Positions 12,954 through 25,250 of a stretch of 64,000 nucleotides of DNA are shown here, one piece after another. The stretch lies in contig JASSKH010000042.1 of the NCBI GenBank assembly GCA_031763025.1, positions 558,001 to 622,000 of the forward strand, in the 5' to 3' direction. The notes beneath the pieces are model-generated. The model was not told where the DNA came from, did no database searches, and saw nothing but the letters and a program-made list of their open reading frames with translations. Position 1 is the stretch's first letter; every line of letters starts with the position of its first letter. The translations under genes and the position numbers were made by a program. Origin of the DNA: Macrocystis pyrifera (lineage: Eukaryota > Sar > Phaeophyceae > Laminariales > Laminariaceae).

Positions 12954-15094
12954 CTCGGTGGAAGTGCGATGAGCTATATAATGCCCACGGCAGGGTGGGC
13001 TGCTCAAGCAAAACGTTCTGGATTCTCATGCACGTAACCCCTTAGCCGAAGTGCCACGTTTCCCTAATGCTGTCGGCCCCGTGTTTAGGCGACACGTGTA
13101 TTTATCGTGCTCTAGAGCCGCCCAGGTGCGAGCTCGAGGCTGCCTACGGATGATGCCGACTGGCGGTCAATGCGCGGAGCAGCAGTGTTACCCCGCGATA
13201 GGCATTTTCTGGATTGTGTTTTTTGCTTGGAACCTGTGTTCTCTTACGTGTAAGTGTGCGTGTGGGTCGAGAGGGCGTATGAATGGAATTGGCTATTAAA
13301 GCATGTGTTGTGCGTTCAGTGCGTTCAGTGGAAGCCTAGGCCAGGACCGGTATGCACACACGCAAATACGATAGGTACAGCCTGCGAGTGAGTGAGCGTT
13401 GCATCGTTCATGATTCCGTTTCGTGTTTATTTTTGTGGTGGTCCCCATTTGTGAGCCCCGGACCTTACGTAGGCTGGGGTAGAAAGTGCATTGCGTCGGA
13501 AAAGCCCGAGTGCAAACGCATGTTGTGAGCCTGTGGGTGGCAATTGTGACTTTTTAGTTGCCTCGACAGGTTGCGGGCAGTTACGTTTGATTTGAACATA
13601 ATAGATACTCACCAATTATAAAACGACGGGTTTTTACTTTGTATTAAGCAAAAGATACGCTGCCATGTTCATTCGGGCACAGCTACAGTAGTATACGTGC
13701 ATGTTCGACGTTCAAGCAGGAAAATAAGTGTACTGCGTGGGGTACTCGAACATTCGTTGCATTTTCGTTGGGGGCGGTTACTTAAGTTATAATAATGATG
13801 CGGGCACACTCGTAGAGCCTTCCAAGTTTCAAGGCACTGGCGTGGGAAGGAATAGGGCGAAATACAGGTCGTCATCCGTCTGCTGCGACATTTAGTTCTG
13901 TTTGCTGGAGCTAGAAGCGCCACGAGGATCGCTCCTGGAGTGCTTTACAAACCAGTGCCTCATAGCTCGTCCTCCTCTGTACTTAATTATTTACCTATTG
14001 AGAAAATCCTGCAAAGTCTTTGATCTAATTGGGAAGCCCGCGCTCAAACCTGGGCGCCTCTTGTTTGAGAGCAAATCATGCTGTATGGACAATCAACGGG
14101 GTGATAATGTGTCTCAGGCACCGCTCCAAAACGAAGAGCGAAGTATGCTCCATGAACAATTAGCAGGGCGATTTCGATGTCCGTCTAAGGCACCGCACCA
14201 AAATCTAATCAGAAGACACATCCTGGCGCTTTCACGACAGCCCGGATCACACTGCTGTACAGACTGCGTATTTGGTCTCCCGTGAAACGGCACACGTGCT
14301 TTCGTCGGGTGATCGAGCCCACAGCCGCCCAACGTTTACCTCATCAACTTCATTAATTTTTCCCCGCCGTCAATTTTTCTCGCTCGGTTTCTACCTACTA
14401 TGTACTTGGTACTCTGTACATGCGTCGAGAATTCCTAGTGGGGAAAAGGCTCGACCACAAGGGAAGACGATTTTTTGTCCCGCCGCCTTTAACGTTGAGG
14501 CCCTTTCTTGTCGCGGATTGGACGTTTCTCGTACGGTCTTGAGTCTACCCTACTCTGGCGCCGGCTTTTCGTGTGCAACGTCTTTCCAGCGTTTTTGTTG
14601 TCGACCGCTGCCATCGCCATTCCTGCCTCCACTCCGCGCATATTGTACTCGCTAAGCTGCAGGCGGGGCAGCAGCGAACGCGTGAGGGGGGAGGGGGGTG
14701 TTACGGATTTGCTCAAGTATGGGCACTACCGCCGAGGTTGCGATGCAATACACTGTACCTGGTGATGAGGAAAAGAGGCTGTCACTCCATTGAAAATCAA
14801 TAGTGAGAGGAACTTGACGATCTTGTAACAATGTTGCTGGCAAAAATGGTCGCTTTCGTGTGATTCAACGTGGGCACAGGAAGCACAGCAGTGGCGAGCG
14901 TGTTCAAAACCTTCACACACGTCCTTGCTTGGCCGTACTTGGGTACCACTGTGTTTGTGGCAGGTACACATCTGGGCGGCGCTTTGACGCAGTTGGGGTG
15001 CAACGCGAACACCGCAGTCCCTGGTACCAGCAAGGTATTCCATAGGTTTCTAGGAGCAAAATTAAACACCTGTCCCACTGAACAAAATGCCACA

Positions 15095-15366
15095 AAACAG
15101 TACAGTGATTTTTTTGCCAGTTCACGGGACATTGTTTCAAACCAGAAAATCAGGTACACCAAACCCAAGTTCGATAACGTTTTCTGTCACGGTATACCGT
15201 TTTCTGGTAAAATATCCATGCCCGTCCGAGCCACAAAAATGAAAAAAAAACGGTACATCAGTGTATTTTTGCCAGTTTACGGTACAAAAAATACGACAGT
15301 AATCAGGACACACCAAACCCAAGTTAGATGACGTTTTCTGTCATGGTGTACCTTTTCTGGTAAAAT
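15095..15366 (+). repeat. Two-copy direct tandem, about 145-bp unit
   Basis: The block containing 'TTTTTGCCAGTT' then 'ACACCAAACCCAAGTT' then 'ACGTTTTCTGTCA' then 'TTTTCTGGTAAAAT' occurs at about 15110-15215 and again at about 15265-15366, with scattered differences. The tandem explains the 153-residue open frame across 14870-15331, which is therefore not a gene. Confidence 0.6.
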
Positions 15367-15668
15367 GCCAATGGCTGGTGTAACATCCGCGCTCATGAAT
15401 ACAAGCGCTTTCTCGTATTCATCCGAATAGTCAAGCGTAGCTTATACTTCTGAAGAAATACCTCACGAGTGAGAAAAATACCAAAAACGGACGAAACCGA
15501 GGAAAAAAAACGTTAAGAATCGGCAAAAAAAAAAAAACGGAAAAAAAAACGGCTAAAAAATAAAAAAAAATGATCGTCCAAAACTCAAAAAAAAGGCATG
15601 AAATATATTCAAAACTAGGGTCAGCTCTCGAGAGCCTATGGAAAACAGACAACAAAGTATTATATCGG

Positions 15669-15918
15669 TACGTACGTACGAAGTAATGCCTATCGTACTG
15701 AAACCAGGGAAGTCGTATTATCCACTCCCACCGAAAAAAAAATCTTCGAGGACTTGCCACGCGCTCCAGAGGGCACGGATCGCGCCTGGACCTCGACCAC
15801 TGTGTCCGGACGCGCTTCCCCTGTCGACTACTTATCGTTTTGCCGAAAAGTGCTCGAACGAAGAGATAATATATGGTAAAAAAAAATACACAAAAATCAC
15901 AAACATAACTATTAGTAC
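15669..15918 (+). repeat. Dispersed direct repeat, second copy at 17540-17765
   Basis: Both copies carry TTATCCACTCCC[AG]CCGAAAAA, then CCACGCGCTCCA, GGATCGCGCC, CCTCGACCA and TGTGTCCGG, and end in CACAAACATAACTATTA. They are in the same orientation about 1.85 kb apart. No terminal repeats or coding frame were seen, so the class is unknown. Confidence 0.7.
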
Positions 15919-18900
15919 GTACAAGGTTCCCCTCCGGGACGTGCCTACGGGAGTGGCGCAAGAACGAAATAATACTTGTATGAAATACCTGCACTGCCTG
16001 TTTAGGACTTTTGGTTCTTTCAATTTGATTTGATTTTTTTTTTCTAATTTAATTTGCATCTGATTGGCCGAAGAGTGAATACCAGGCAGGATTCGAAGGG
16101 GCAAATGTCCTCATACAAAGCAGTATCATGACACAACTTAGAAAAAAACAATTTGAGTGAAAAGTCTATTGGGACTTTTTTCGTGTGGTTTTTTTAATTT
16201 CAATTTCGAATGTAAAAGTTGATCAGCCTTGATGTAGCATGTTCATGGTAGTTCAACACCCCCGGTGGAGTATGGGGTGATTCTTGGCCGCTTCGGTGAC
16301 CATCGTCGAGGCGATAAAACGCGAACCTCAACGACAGGCGACCGGAGCAATAGCCGCGCCCACGGCCACAGACCATAGCACATCGTACCCCGGCGGTGGC
16401 GCCTCAAAAGAAATCATGGCGGCCGCAAGCCCAATTTTTCGGCCTGCTCGATCGGCCAACCATCACGAAAACCGAGCAAACGAGCAAAAAAACAGAGGAT
16501 ACGCTCGAGACCTCGATAGCTGCATCACCGTTGCTGTTCCGCTCGTGGCGCTTGAGGGCTCCCTCCGCCCACTCAAGACACTCTGAGAGTGATAGTTTCC
16601 TATCCTGCGCCACCAAAAAGAAAAAAATGCTGGCGGCGGCGCACCCACGACAACGCAAACCTCCGCTCTCGTCTACGCTCGTCGCTGTTTGTCGGCTGGG
16701 CGTTGTGTGACGCGGTGCGTTATTCCAGGTTGTTTCGAATTTCTTTTTGTTTGACAATGAATGCGCCGTTTCCCGATAGGGTACAAACACGTTTTTTTTT
16801 TCGAAATCAAATTAAAATTGAGTGAAATTGTTTTTTTTTTTTTCCAAATAGCGAAATTTAGCGTTCCCCGCTAAGATGGGCTCGTAGAACTGCATCCATC
16901 CATCATTAACGTGGAGAACACACACACATATTATTGCGGACAGAGTGGAACTACTGTAGTGTGAGATCACTATTACTACAAAAATGTAAAAAAGGGTACC
17001 GGTATGTGGGTATTGATGCTGAATAGATGGCTTGTTGCGGCGATCAGTTCAATGGTTGCGGCGTAAACGTAAGTGCACAAAAATTGCGTGAGGTCGAGGT
17101 TGCGACATAATACTTGAGTGACCGTCTGAGTACAATACAGTACATACATAGTACATACACTCCCGCAAACTAAAAGTTTTTTGGCGCTCAGGGAATGTAA
17201 AGGTTCACAGATAGACAGCTGCCAGTATCCGGAGTCCGACTACATTTCGTACGCCGAGTACTGAGAGTATTGGAGTACTGGCGGCCAAAATACTGCGAGT
17301 ACCGAGAAGGCCCAAATATTGCGAGCACTTGAGAAGACCCAAATACTAAGAGTACTGAGATTGTGAGCAGTACGGAACCCCGAGAGTACAGGCAAATATG
17401 TATCCGCAGTATCGAAACCCGAAATATTTTGGAATAGAGGCAATATCCCCAATACAGAACCTCGAGGTACTGAGAGTACTCGCAGTACCTATTCCCGCAA
17501 TAAATCAAATTTTGAAAAATAAGAAAAACAATCATACGTACAAATAAGGCCTCTCGTACCGAAGCCAGGGAAACCGTCTTATCCACTCCCGCCGAAAAAA
17601 CAATTGAGCGCTTCCCACGCGCTCCACACAGCAAGGATCGCGCCCGGGCCTCGACCAATGTGTCCGGCCGGGCTTCCCGTATCGAGTATTTTAGCGTTTC
17701 GTCTAAAAGTGCTCGTGCGTATGTTGGAAAAAATACGAAAATTTCACAAACATAACTATTAATATACTATTCATATCTGTACTGATATCCATCTAGGCGG
17801 AAGACGCCCAACTAAGCAATAGTGAACGGTGCAAGAGAGCTGGCACAAAGGGATGAATACCACGGCGGGTGACGGTGGCGTGGGCAATCACAGATCAGGG
17901 CCCATGTCCATAACACCGCACCGTGGCGAAAACGCAATGGCACGGGCGCTCTTCTTGGAGGGCAGGAAAGGCTGCCACACCTGCTCGACTCGTCGAATAA
18001 CAATAAGCTGAGTAGGACGGATTCTGGAAAGGGGGAATTCTTCCCGGTCTCCGATCCATTTCTGGGCGAAAACTCGGTGGCGTCCTAGCTCATTGCGCCA
18101 AAGTCACGGCCACCGTCGCGAGTGCAAGGTGGAGAGATTGTGGGGGGGGGGCGGGGCGGTGGGTGACATCACGAACGGTGATGGAAAGCTAGAACCCAAG
18201 GTTGACGGCACGAACGCCGGCGCTTTCAGTGAAGAGGCTAAGGAAGAAGTACCGGTTCAGGTGGGTGACGCTGGCATCAGGACTTACTTTTGCATAACCC
18301 TTTGTTTTGGCAAGTTGGGCCCAGCTCTGTACCTGAATAGCAGTGGTGAGCTAGAGTTTTGGCTTTACGCCAGCTCCCCCTACTTCTTCATGGCATCTAA
18401 CGCTGCATTACACGACTCTTTGGGGTTCACGCCTGCGCCGTTCTACCTTGTCCTGCATTTCTGCAACAATGCTGTACGGTAGCATACGACGGTAGCATGA
18501 GTCGCGTCTTTTAGTGTCCACGCGGTTCCAATGGTTAGCCTGTAGCATACTTGCTTCTACAACAAGTTTGGTGTCAAGCTTTACACGACTCCTCTTCCCC
18601 CGGCGGCTAAGGCCCATGAGTTTGTGCATGTGTGCGCCTCGACGTCACCCATGCCATGCGGCCTCTCAGGCAGCGTGACCCCAAAACCCACGGCGCATAT
18701 CATCCAAGTTTTTTCTATGGTTGGGGAGACGCGTTATTATGAAGAAAGCGCAGAGGAACTTGAGGCAGTGGAGTAGGCCCTCCGCCACAAGGGTAGGAGT
18801 CAAGACCATGTAGACATAAAAGGAGTGGGAATGGCACCGCTTTTTCCAGACGTACCGAAGATTGGCCGCATCGGTGCGATACGGAAAATTCACGTTGGGT

Positions 18901-20476
18901 GTGAGACCTGATCCCATTGAAGTTCATTGAGTGTCGTGTTGCCGAGTGAATCTATGGCCGCAACGTGAAAAGGATTTTGGATGGGTTTCCCCTCAAGTAA
19001 GTTGTCACTGTTCAGCACAACACCTAACGTTGTCACCGCTGTTTAGTCTTGTTCTTATACGTTGCCACCTGTATCAGGATGATCCCGCCATCATGAACAT
19101 CATAAGCTACTCTTCTGGGGTATTATTAATGCATCGGCGGCCCATTTGGTGAGTAAATCTGCTCAAAGATCCAGCAACCCTTGCTGAGAGAGGAAGCGAA
19201 GGAGGCTGCACGTTAAGGTTGACTGATTGACTACTCCCGATGGCCTGCCAATATAATTCTAGGCAAAGGAATGTTCTGCGGCTGGCGTTCTACTTTATCA
19301 GCGTGTTTGCGGTACAAATCGTATAGAAGAGCACATACGCATCAGCTCGTCGTGCAGATAGATTCTATGGCAGACTGTTGATAACCACGATCTTGACTTT
19401 GCTGTTGTAGGCCGGGGGGGGGGGGGGGGGTGTACTCGATATCATGCATGGCCATAGCCGCACGACCATAGACCCACGCATCCCTACAATGCCGGGACGG
19501 AACATTTCTTTTTAGGGGGGGGGGGCGTACTCATTTGCAGCTTGCCTTAGTCAATTGACCATTGACCACGTATTATACTATCCCTTTCGAGACGGAGCAC
19601 CGTTCCTACTCCTAATAGAGGCACCCCTAACAATTGGGCGCTCATTTCGTTGTTTCCATGTACTACATAGAAAGTTTTTTGCTATTTAGGGGAGGGGGGG
19701 GTATGAGCAGTTGGTACACGGGGCCATGCAGGAATAGTTTAATCGAGTGCTGGGGGTACGGTACCGCGCTGTCTCTCGCTGCGTGTTTCCACCGGCTCAA
19801 TCAGTGTTTAGGTTGTTACATTGAAAGCTTTCATACGTTGTACTCGCCCGTGTAAAATAATCGTCTTCGTGCTTTGAGGCAACGCTAAGGCTTTCCGCAA
19901 TAGAGTGTTTGCGATTTTTTTTTTTTTTTTACTTTTACTTCTCCAAAAATTCTGCCGAGGTAACTTTGTGAGGTAAATTTTTGAAAAAAAGGCAAAAAAA
20001 TACTTCAGCGAAGTCAGGATTTCATCAAAAGTTGCGGTAATTTTTTGCTCTCTGTTTCTGAGGCCTACACGCACCGAGCATTATCCCGACGCAGAACGCA
20101 ACTCAAATCTCGAAGGATCAAAAACACCGAGCATCTTCCATGCCACCATGCTGCTAACCGTACGCATCACGACAACCGTTGGGAGCACAGAGGCTCGAGA
20201 GGTGTAGCTTGGGTATAGCGCGCACGAGCGGCGTTGGATTGTGCCAGCGGGCCGGCGCCGCTGCTACGGTACACGCTTTCGCCCGCTTGGTGACGAGGTG
20301 GAGGATGCGTCGTCCCAACAAAGGACTCGTACTCACACGTACTCGTACTCGTGCTCGTACAGAGCGCGACAGTATGACAGCTCGTGTATCATTTCGATTT
20401 CACCATACTGCGGCTGCAGCAGCCGCGGCGGCGGCGGAGCGGAGCGCGCCGGTGCTGTGGCGTGCGTAGGCCGAGC

Positions 20477-20519
<43 letters not shown>

Positions 20520-20520
20520 C
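20477..20520 (+). repeat. CAG trinucleotide microsatellite
   Basis: A run of CAG units interrupted by TAG and CAA. It gives poly-Ala or poly-Gln/Cys readings in several frames, none supported as a gene. Confidence 0.85.
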
Positions 20521-22770
20521 AATCCAAAAACGAAAGCTGGTTGGTGCTGGTGCTGACGCTGTTTATTTTTGTTGCTCAAGCTGGCCCTAGCTGCGTCTAG
20601 CGTCTAGTTAGCTGCCGCTTGCTGTGTGCTGCTGCTTGTAGTCTTGGGATGCCAGTGGTGGCTTCGCGGTCAACTCTGCCGCCGACACGTTGCTGGGCTG
20701 CCGTTGCTACTCGCACGCTTTTTTTTTTTTTTTTTTTCCGTTCTCCTTTTGTTTGTTTGCCGCGTTGCCTCACCTCCCCACTTCCCTTCTTATTTTCGGA
20801 GGCGTCGCCTGCAGGATTTGGTTTACCTCACTCGCAAACACACCGAAATCGGGAACGGAAGGAAATTCACTTTTTTTAGCGGAAGTATTTTTTTTTAATT
20901 ATTTTTTACCTCTGTCGCAAACACTCCAATGTCCTACTTTGGCGTCGCGGGTCGATCCAGTTATACGTAGCAGGAAATATTGAATATCAAACGTGTGGGA
21001 GATATTGAGGAATTATGTTCCGATAGAACCAATGCTACTATAAATACCTGGAGTGCAATGCATAGTTTGAGTCAGCTGTCAACCTATTAATAGCAAATCG
21101 TACCGGCCACCCTCCAAGTTCAGCACCACTTCAATGACCGTCGCCGTACCTAGGAAGCGCTGTACCCTTTCCCAATCCATCACTGAAGTAGTATGATGTC
21201 GTCGCGGGTATGGAAGCCGAAAATGAGGCGGTTGTCTCGGTTTTAAGCAACAGGGCCGGCCACCTTGAGGAGTACTGTTGAAACATCGAGTAACACACAT
21301 CCCGCTTTTTTTCAGTTTCGGGTGCCCGAACGACACAGTTCCGGTAATGTATTTACTGCATTTGGGCTAACATGACACGTGCTACCCACATCTTGCGTCT
21401 CACGGGTGGTGACGCAGGCATCATCAGGGAAGCACCAAGGCCCTTTCGAGAGAAATATGCGCCCATCAGGACAAACCGCGCGCTCCCGTGGATAGCGGAG
21501 GCCCTGCAGGCGCCACGCGTAGCAGATTGAATCGCCGACGACCTTCAGTTTGAACAAATAGTATGCAGAACATCAAGCTGCTCGAGATCAAGGGGCACCT
21601 GAGTATAGCTGTGCAGTCATCAGTGTCATCGAGGTTTTCGCGCGTTTGCCAGTACGTCGTATCAACTGGGTATTACATGACAGTGGGGGGACAGAAATAA
21701 CGCCATAATCAGTTGTTTGGACCACAAGGCGGGAGGGAATATCAACTGCTGTGTACCAGACGAGCGTTGCCGCGACTTAAAACAGCCGACGGAGAAGACC
21801 TTTTTTTTATTCTGTCGGGTGCGAGTTGGATGCACCCGAGACGAAATACATCAAGCGGGCTTCAATTCTGGTCGGTCGAGCTTGCAAAAGTGGTGTATGT
21901 TGAGCGCAGGCGACCTGGAGAGTACTGTTCAGATCAAACCATATGATGTACGACGCGTGCAGCATGTGCATTGACTCAATGTGTTCCAAGCAGACATCAT
22001 GGGTTGTAGCCGACGCTATTGCTACTTTGATAACAAGATGATATTGGCGTTTTCTTGTGTTGCCCATTGTGTCAATCAACGTTTCCACGTGTCTTGATTG
22101 TTTCGCAAGAATTTGAGGTATACTATCCATGCAAACTACACCCGACACATACGGTCGGTGCACAGCGTCTAAGAGCAGGGTGCTCTTGAGCTATATGTGA
22201 GATCATGTTTAGGTTTGTACGTTTCGGGGGGCTGTGGGAGCAATGATCAACGAAGACTGCTTCTGCGCGGTTCAACCAAGAAGGATTCACGACCGCCACT
22301 GCTGTCGAGGGGCAAAGCGCTAATAACACCAAATCATGAGACCACATTATGTGACAAAGAAGCTACCTGGTACACCATACTGTTAGTATCTACCACCTAC
22401 AACAAAATATGATCTTGACACATCTGTGTGTTTCCACCATGCATAGTCTTCCACCTGCACGTACTCGCTTATTCTTCTTCATTTCGCTCGGTCGGGCAAG
22501 CTGCTCACTCACGGTGAGTGCTCGTGATGTTGTCATAGGCAGACTTCACCGGTCACTGCAGACAAACATCGACCTATTAAAGTTTCCAAGAAGAAAGGGA
22601 AGATGCCTTATCTATATTGATAGAGCAAAAAAGCAAAGAGAGAGTGCCCAGCATACGTGTTGTGTGCAAGTATGAATAAACCCCAAAGCTTCATTGGAGG
22701 CAAGTACTGTAGCAGTAGTATAACAAGGCTGCCTGATGCATGGCGTATGTACTGTTATTGTTCTCCCATT
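20521..22770. other. Stretch without a gene
   Basis: No supported exon. T run at 20719-20737; open frames on both strands at 21079-21974 show no family resemblance or splice partners. Confidence 0.4.
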
Positions 22771-23266
22771 AACTCATCGCCACAATACAATGCATTCTGT
22801 GGTCATCGCCACAATACAATGCATTCTGTGGTCGCAGGATAGGCTCCAATAACTCTGGAATGGAACAACCTCGGCAAAAATAAAAAACTAGCGAAAAATA
22901 ATACCCATGACAACCCTAGCACATCTACACCTCAGACTAAAAAATAAAAGTGAGGTCCGCGCTCGTGCGTATCAAGTACATGCGGTACGCTGTACAAGTC
23001 GCCACACAAACCGAGAAGACCGCATACTACCCAGGAAAAAACAGACAGGATGAAAAAAAAAAAACCACTCGACGTCGAAAAATCGAAAAAAAAAGTCGAA
23101 AAAAAAAATCAAAAATCAAAACGGGAAGAGAGAGAAAAAAACAAAAAAAATCGATTCAAGCAAGAAAGCAAGAAATCAAGAATGAAAAACACACAAGAGA
23201 ATGAGCAGATTTTCGCAGATTGCGGGTTCGCAAGCTACGCGAGGGGTGTAGAACAGAGATAACAGT
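22771..23266 (+). repeat. Dispersed repeat family R1, copy 1 (copy 2 at 57905-58330)
   Basis: Shared landmarks in order in both copies: CTCATCGCCACAA, CAATGCATTCT, TCGCAGGA, CCAATAACTCTGGA, GTGAGGTCCGCGC, ATGCGGTACGCTGTACAAGT, CATACTACCCAGGAA, a purine-rich tract with CTCGACGTCGAAAAATCGAA, then GGTTCGCAAGCTACGCGAG. Copy 1 has an internal duplication of about 30 bp (22777-22835). The long purine tract (23050-23185) resembles a polypurine tract, but no LTR or pol gene is visible. The class is unknown. Confidence 0.75.
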
Positions 23267-23600
23267 AAACAAAAACAAACTAAAATAAAATGTATGCAGG
23301 TCTTTTGCGCTCGCAAGAAAAAAACGGAAACAAAACGAAATCCCGCCTCACTCAAACACATCAGCACCACGGCGAACGCGACCAACTCGAGATGAGTTGC
23401 GACGAAACAAGTCCCACGCGGTAGCTCAAGATCGCCCGCTTCTGCAGATGCCGGAGTTGTGGAGATCGGTAGCGCACAGCTCTCGCAATCAATAATGCAA
23501 ACACACACGACTATTACAGGCAGACACACTGGTAAAAAAATGGGAGCCGAGCCGTACGCACCGCTACGTTTTTTCTGGTCGCTTCGCTCCCTCGGCCTTG

Positions 23601-23870
23601 TATTATGGTATCCCCTCTCCCCTGTTGCGACATTATGGTCTGTAGCAATCGTCCCCTCATCATACCTGGCAGGCGTTATCGCCTGCCTTTCTGATGAGTG
23701 CCTCACCCCTTCGTTCAGAAGATATCTATCTGGCGAGGCAAGCAGCAACTAATACAAGAGCTTATAACTTCTACCATCGTGAGCACCTTGTGTGAGTGAC
23801 CAGACAGAGCAGAACCAAAGGCATCACCTACCTGCTGGCAGTGGTCGGTCCCTAGGTCCATGATGCCCTA
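23601..23870 (+). repeat. Dispersed direct repeat R2 (parts recur at 25499-25600 and 26540-26708)
   Basis: The first part (GGTATCCCCTCTCCCCTGTTGCG ... CATACCTGGCAGGCGTTATC ... GCCTGCCTTTC) recurs at 25500-25590. The second part (CAAGAGCTTATAACTTCTA ... CACCTTGTGTGA ... CGGTCCCT ... TTACACTTAACA) recurs at 26595-26708. The two parts are contiguous here but about 1 kb apart in the second copy, and the SINE pair lies between the two sets. This suggests one longer repeat interrupted or rearranged by insertions. Confidence 0.65.
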
Positions 23871-23886
23871 CACTTAACATATGGCG

Positions 23887-24200
23887 TCTATCGGCAGAGC
23901 ATGGGTCGTTGGTCGTGAGTTCGAATCTCACATCCACCATGAAAACGCGTTTAAAGAAAAGTGAATTTCCTCATGTCAAGAATCTGATAAAAAACATTCT
24001 TCCTGGGTCCTCAGAGATTGTGAAGAACTGCGGACTAGGCACGTGCGGCCCCATACGAAGACCAAGGACCCCGTTGCTCTGAAGGGGGGGAGAGTGATAT
24101 AAGGCTTAGATTGGGTAGGCGAATGGTTAAGCTTTTACCAGTAGCCCAACGGACTAAGACCTGTACGTATGGCGTCGAGGTCCTTACGCAAGACCAGTCG
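23887..24200 (+). mobile_element. tRNA-derived SINE, plus-strand arm of an inverted pair
   Basis: It begins with a tRNA-like head whose B box reads GAGTTCGAATC and which ends ATCCACCA, as a tRNA 3' end would. The body then carries AAAACGCGTTT, CCTCATGTCAAGAATCTGAT, CCAAGGACCCCG and TATAAGGCTTAGATTGGG, followed by a second A-box-like TAGCCCAACGGACTAAGACC (24153-24172). The right arm (24945-25250) is the reverse complement of this at roughly 85-90% by eye. Pol III transcription would run rightwards. The two tRNA-like parts suggest a dimeric SINE. Confidence 0.65.
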
Positions 24201-24944
24201 GAATCTCCCACTACCTGGCATGTATATATATATATAGGTTGGGTTGGTGTCGGTTGGCGACGACGCTATAAACACGCTTCTTACTGCGTGAGCTAGACAG
24301 CCAGGGTACCGTTTTTTTTTTTTTTTTTTTTTTTGGCCGTTACCACGCCTGGCGGTCAAGTTAGATCATTTTGGTGCGGGGGGAACCTTTACTCCGCACA
24401 AGGGGGATGATCGTATCACGTAGTGTGTATATGGTGAGGCACCCACGAGGTAGGTTTCATAGTAAATGCATTGCTGTCTCTGGAAGAGGCCACACCAGAA
24501 ATTAAATCATTTCATTGATGTTGTCATCCATATGCAAGAATATCCGCCTCTAAAGCGGTTCTTAGTAGGATGCAACTCACCCCTCATGCGACTGGCCCAA
24601 CACCTCACGGCGCTTTGCGCTTGGTGCAAGCAATGTCTGCCTGGTCGGTGAAAACCCGACGCGCTCCGTCCCGGCATTGTACGGATGCGAGGGTCTATTG
24701 GTCATACGGCTACGGCCATGCATGATAATGAGTACACCCCCACTGCACACTATTAACGAAGACGGTCGGAGTTTTGTCAGCTCCGATTTTTATCCTGACC
24801 AGAGCGTGGCGGGGGATTCTTCTTTGACCCACCGCGTTTCCCCGGAGGCTACTGAGCTGGTGGAGAACATGTGCCCCCCACAGGGTGACACGTGTCTCCC
24901 ACAGGGCTTAAACGCCGCTGCGCCCTTGGCGCCACAACGCGCCC

Positions 24945-25250
24945 TTCCTTACACAGATGTCAAGGTCTTAGTCCGTTGGGCTACTGATAAAGGGTTCACC
25001 AATCGCCTACCCAATCTAAGCCTTATAACACTCTCCCCCCCTTCGGAACAGCGGGGTCCTTGGTCTTCGTATGGGACCGTACGCGCCTACTCTTCAGTCC
25101 TTCACAATCTCTGGGGACCTAGGAAGAGTGTTTTATCAGATTCTTGACATGAGGAAATTCAATTTTCTTTAAAACGCGTTTTCATGGTGGATATGAGATT
25201 CGAACTCACGACCAACGATCCATGTTAAGGTCTTGATCCGTTGGGCTACC
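24945..25250 (-). mobile_element. tRNA-derived SINE, minus-strand arm of an inverted pair
   Basis: Read on the minus strand it gives TAGCCCAACGGATCAAGACC (A-box-like), CGTTGGTCGTGAGTTCGAAT (B box), ATCCACCATG, then the same body as the plus-strand arm. This copy keeps a more complete tRNA-like head than its partner. The two arms converge on a loop of about 770 bp (24173-24944) that has an open frame but no recognised product. Confidence 0.65.

Larger units (their letters stand above)
13000..20100. other. Gene-poor repeat region
   Basis: No gene is supported. Contents: a two-copy tandem at 15095-15366, a dispersed repeat pair (15669-15918 and 17540-17765), a degenerate GAGTACTG-rich tract (about 17245-17480), A/T homopolymers (15525-15570, 16830-16842, 19916-19930) and G runs (18139-18150, 19412-19430, 19516-19526, 19690-19700). 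Open frames near 14489-14716 (minus) and 18093-18482 (plus) look weakly protein-like but have no splice partners or family resemblance. Confidence 0.45.

Noticed and set aside
14489-14716. Basic minus-strand frame as a small gene
   Set aside because: It ends without a recognisable domain and no partner exon could be found; composition alone is not enough.
15431-15994. 187-residue minus-strand open frame rich in Phe
   Set aside because: It comes from poly-A/poly-T tracts and overlaps dispersed repeat 15669-15918.
23176-23748. 190-residue minus-strand open frame
   Set aside because: It crosses repeats R1 and R2 and has no domain.
24677-25147. 156-residue plus-strand open frame as a transposon protein
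   Set aside because: Its second half is antisense to the minus-strand SINE arm, and no known transposase or pol motif is visible.
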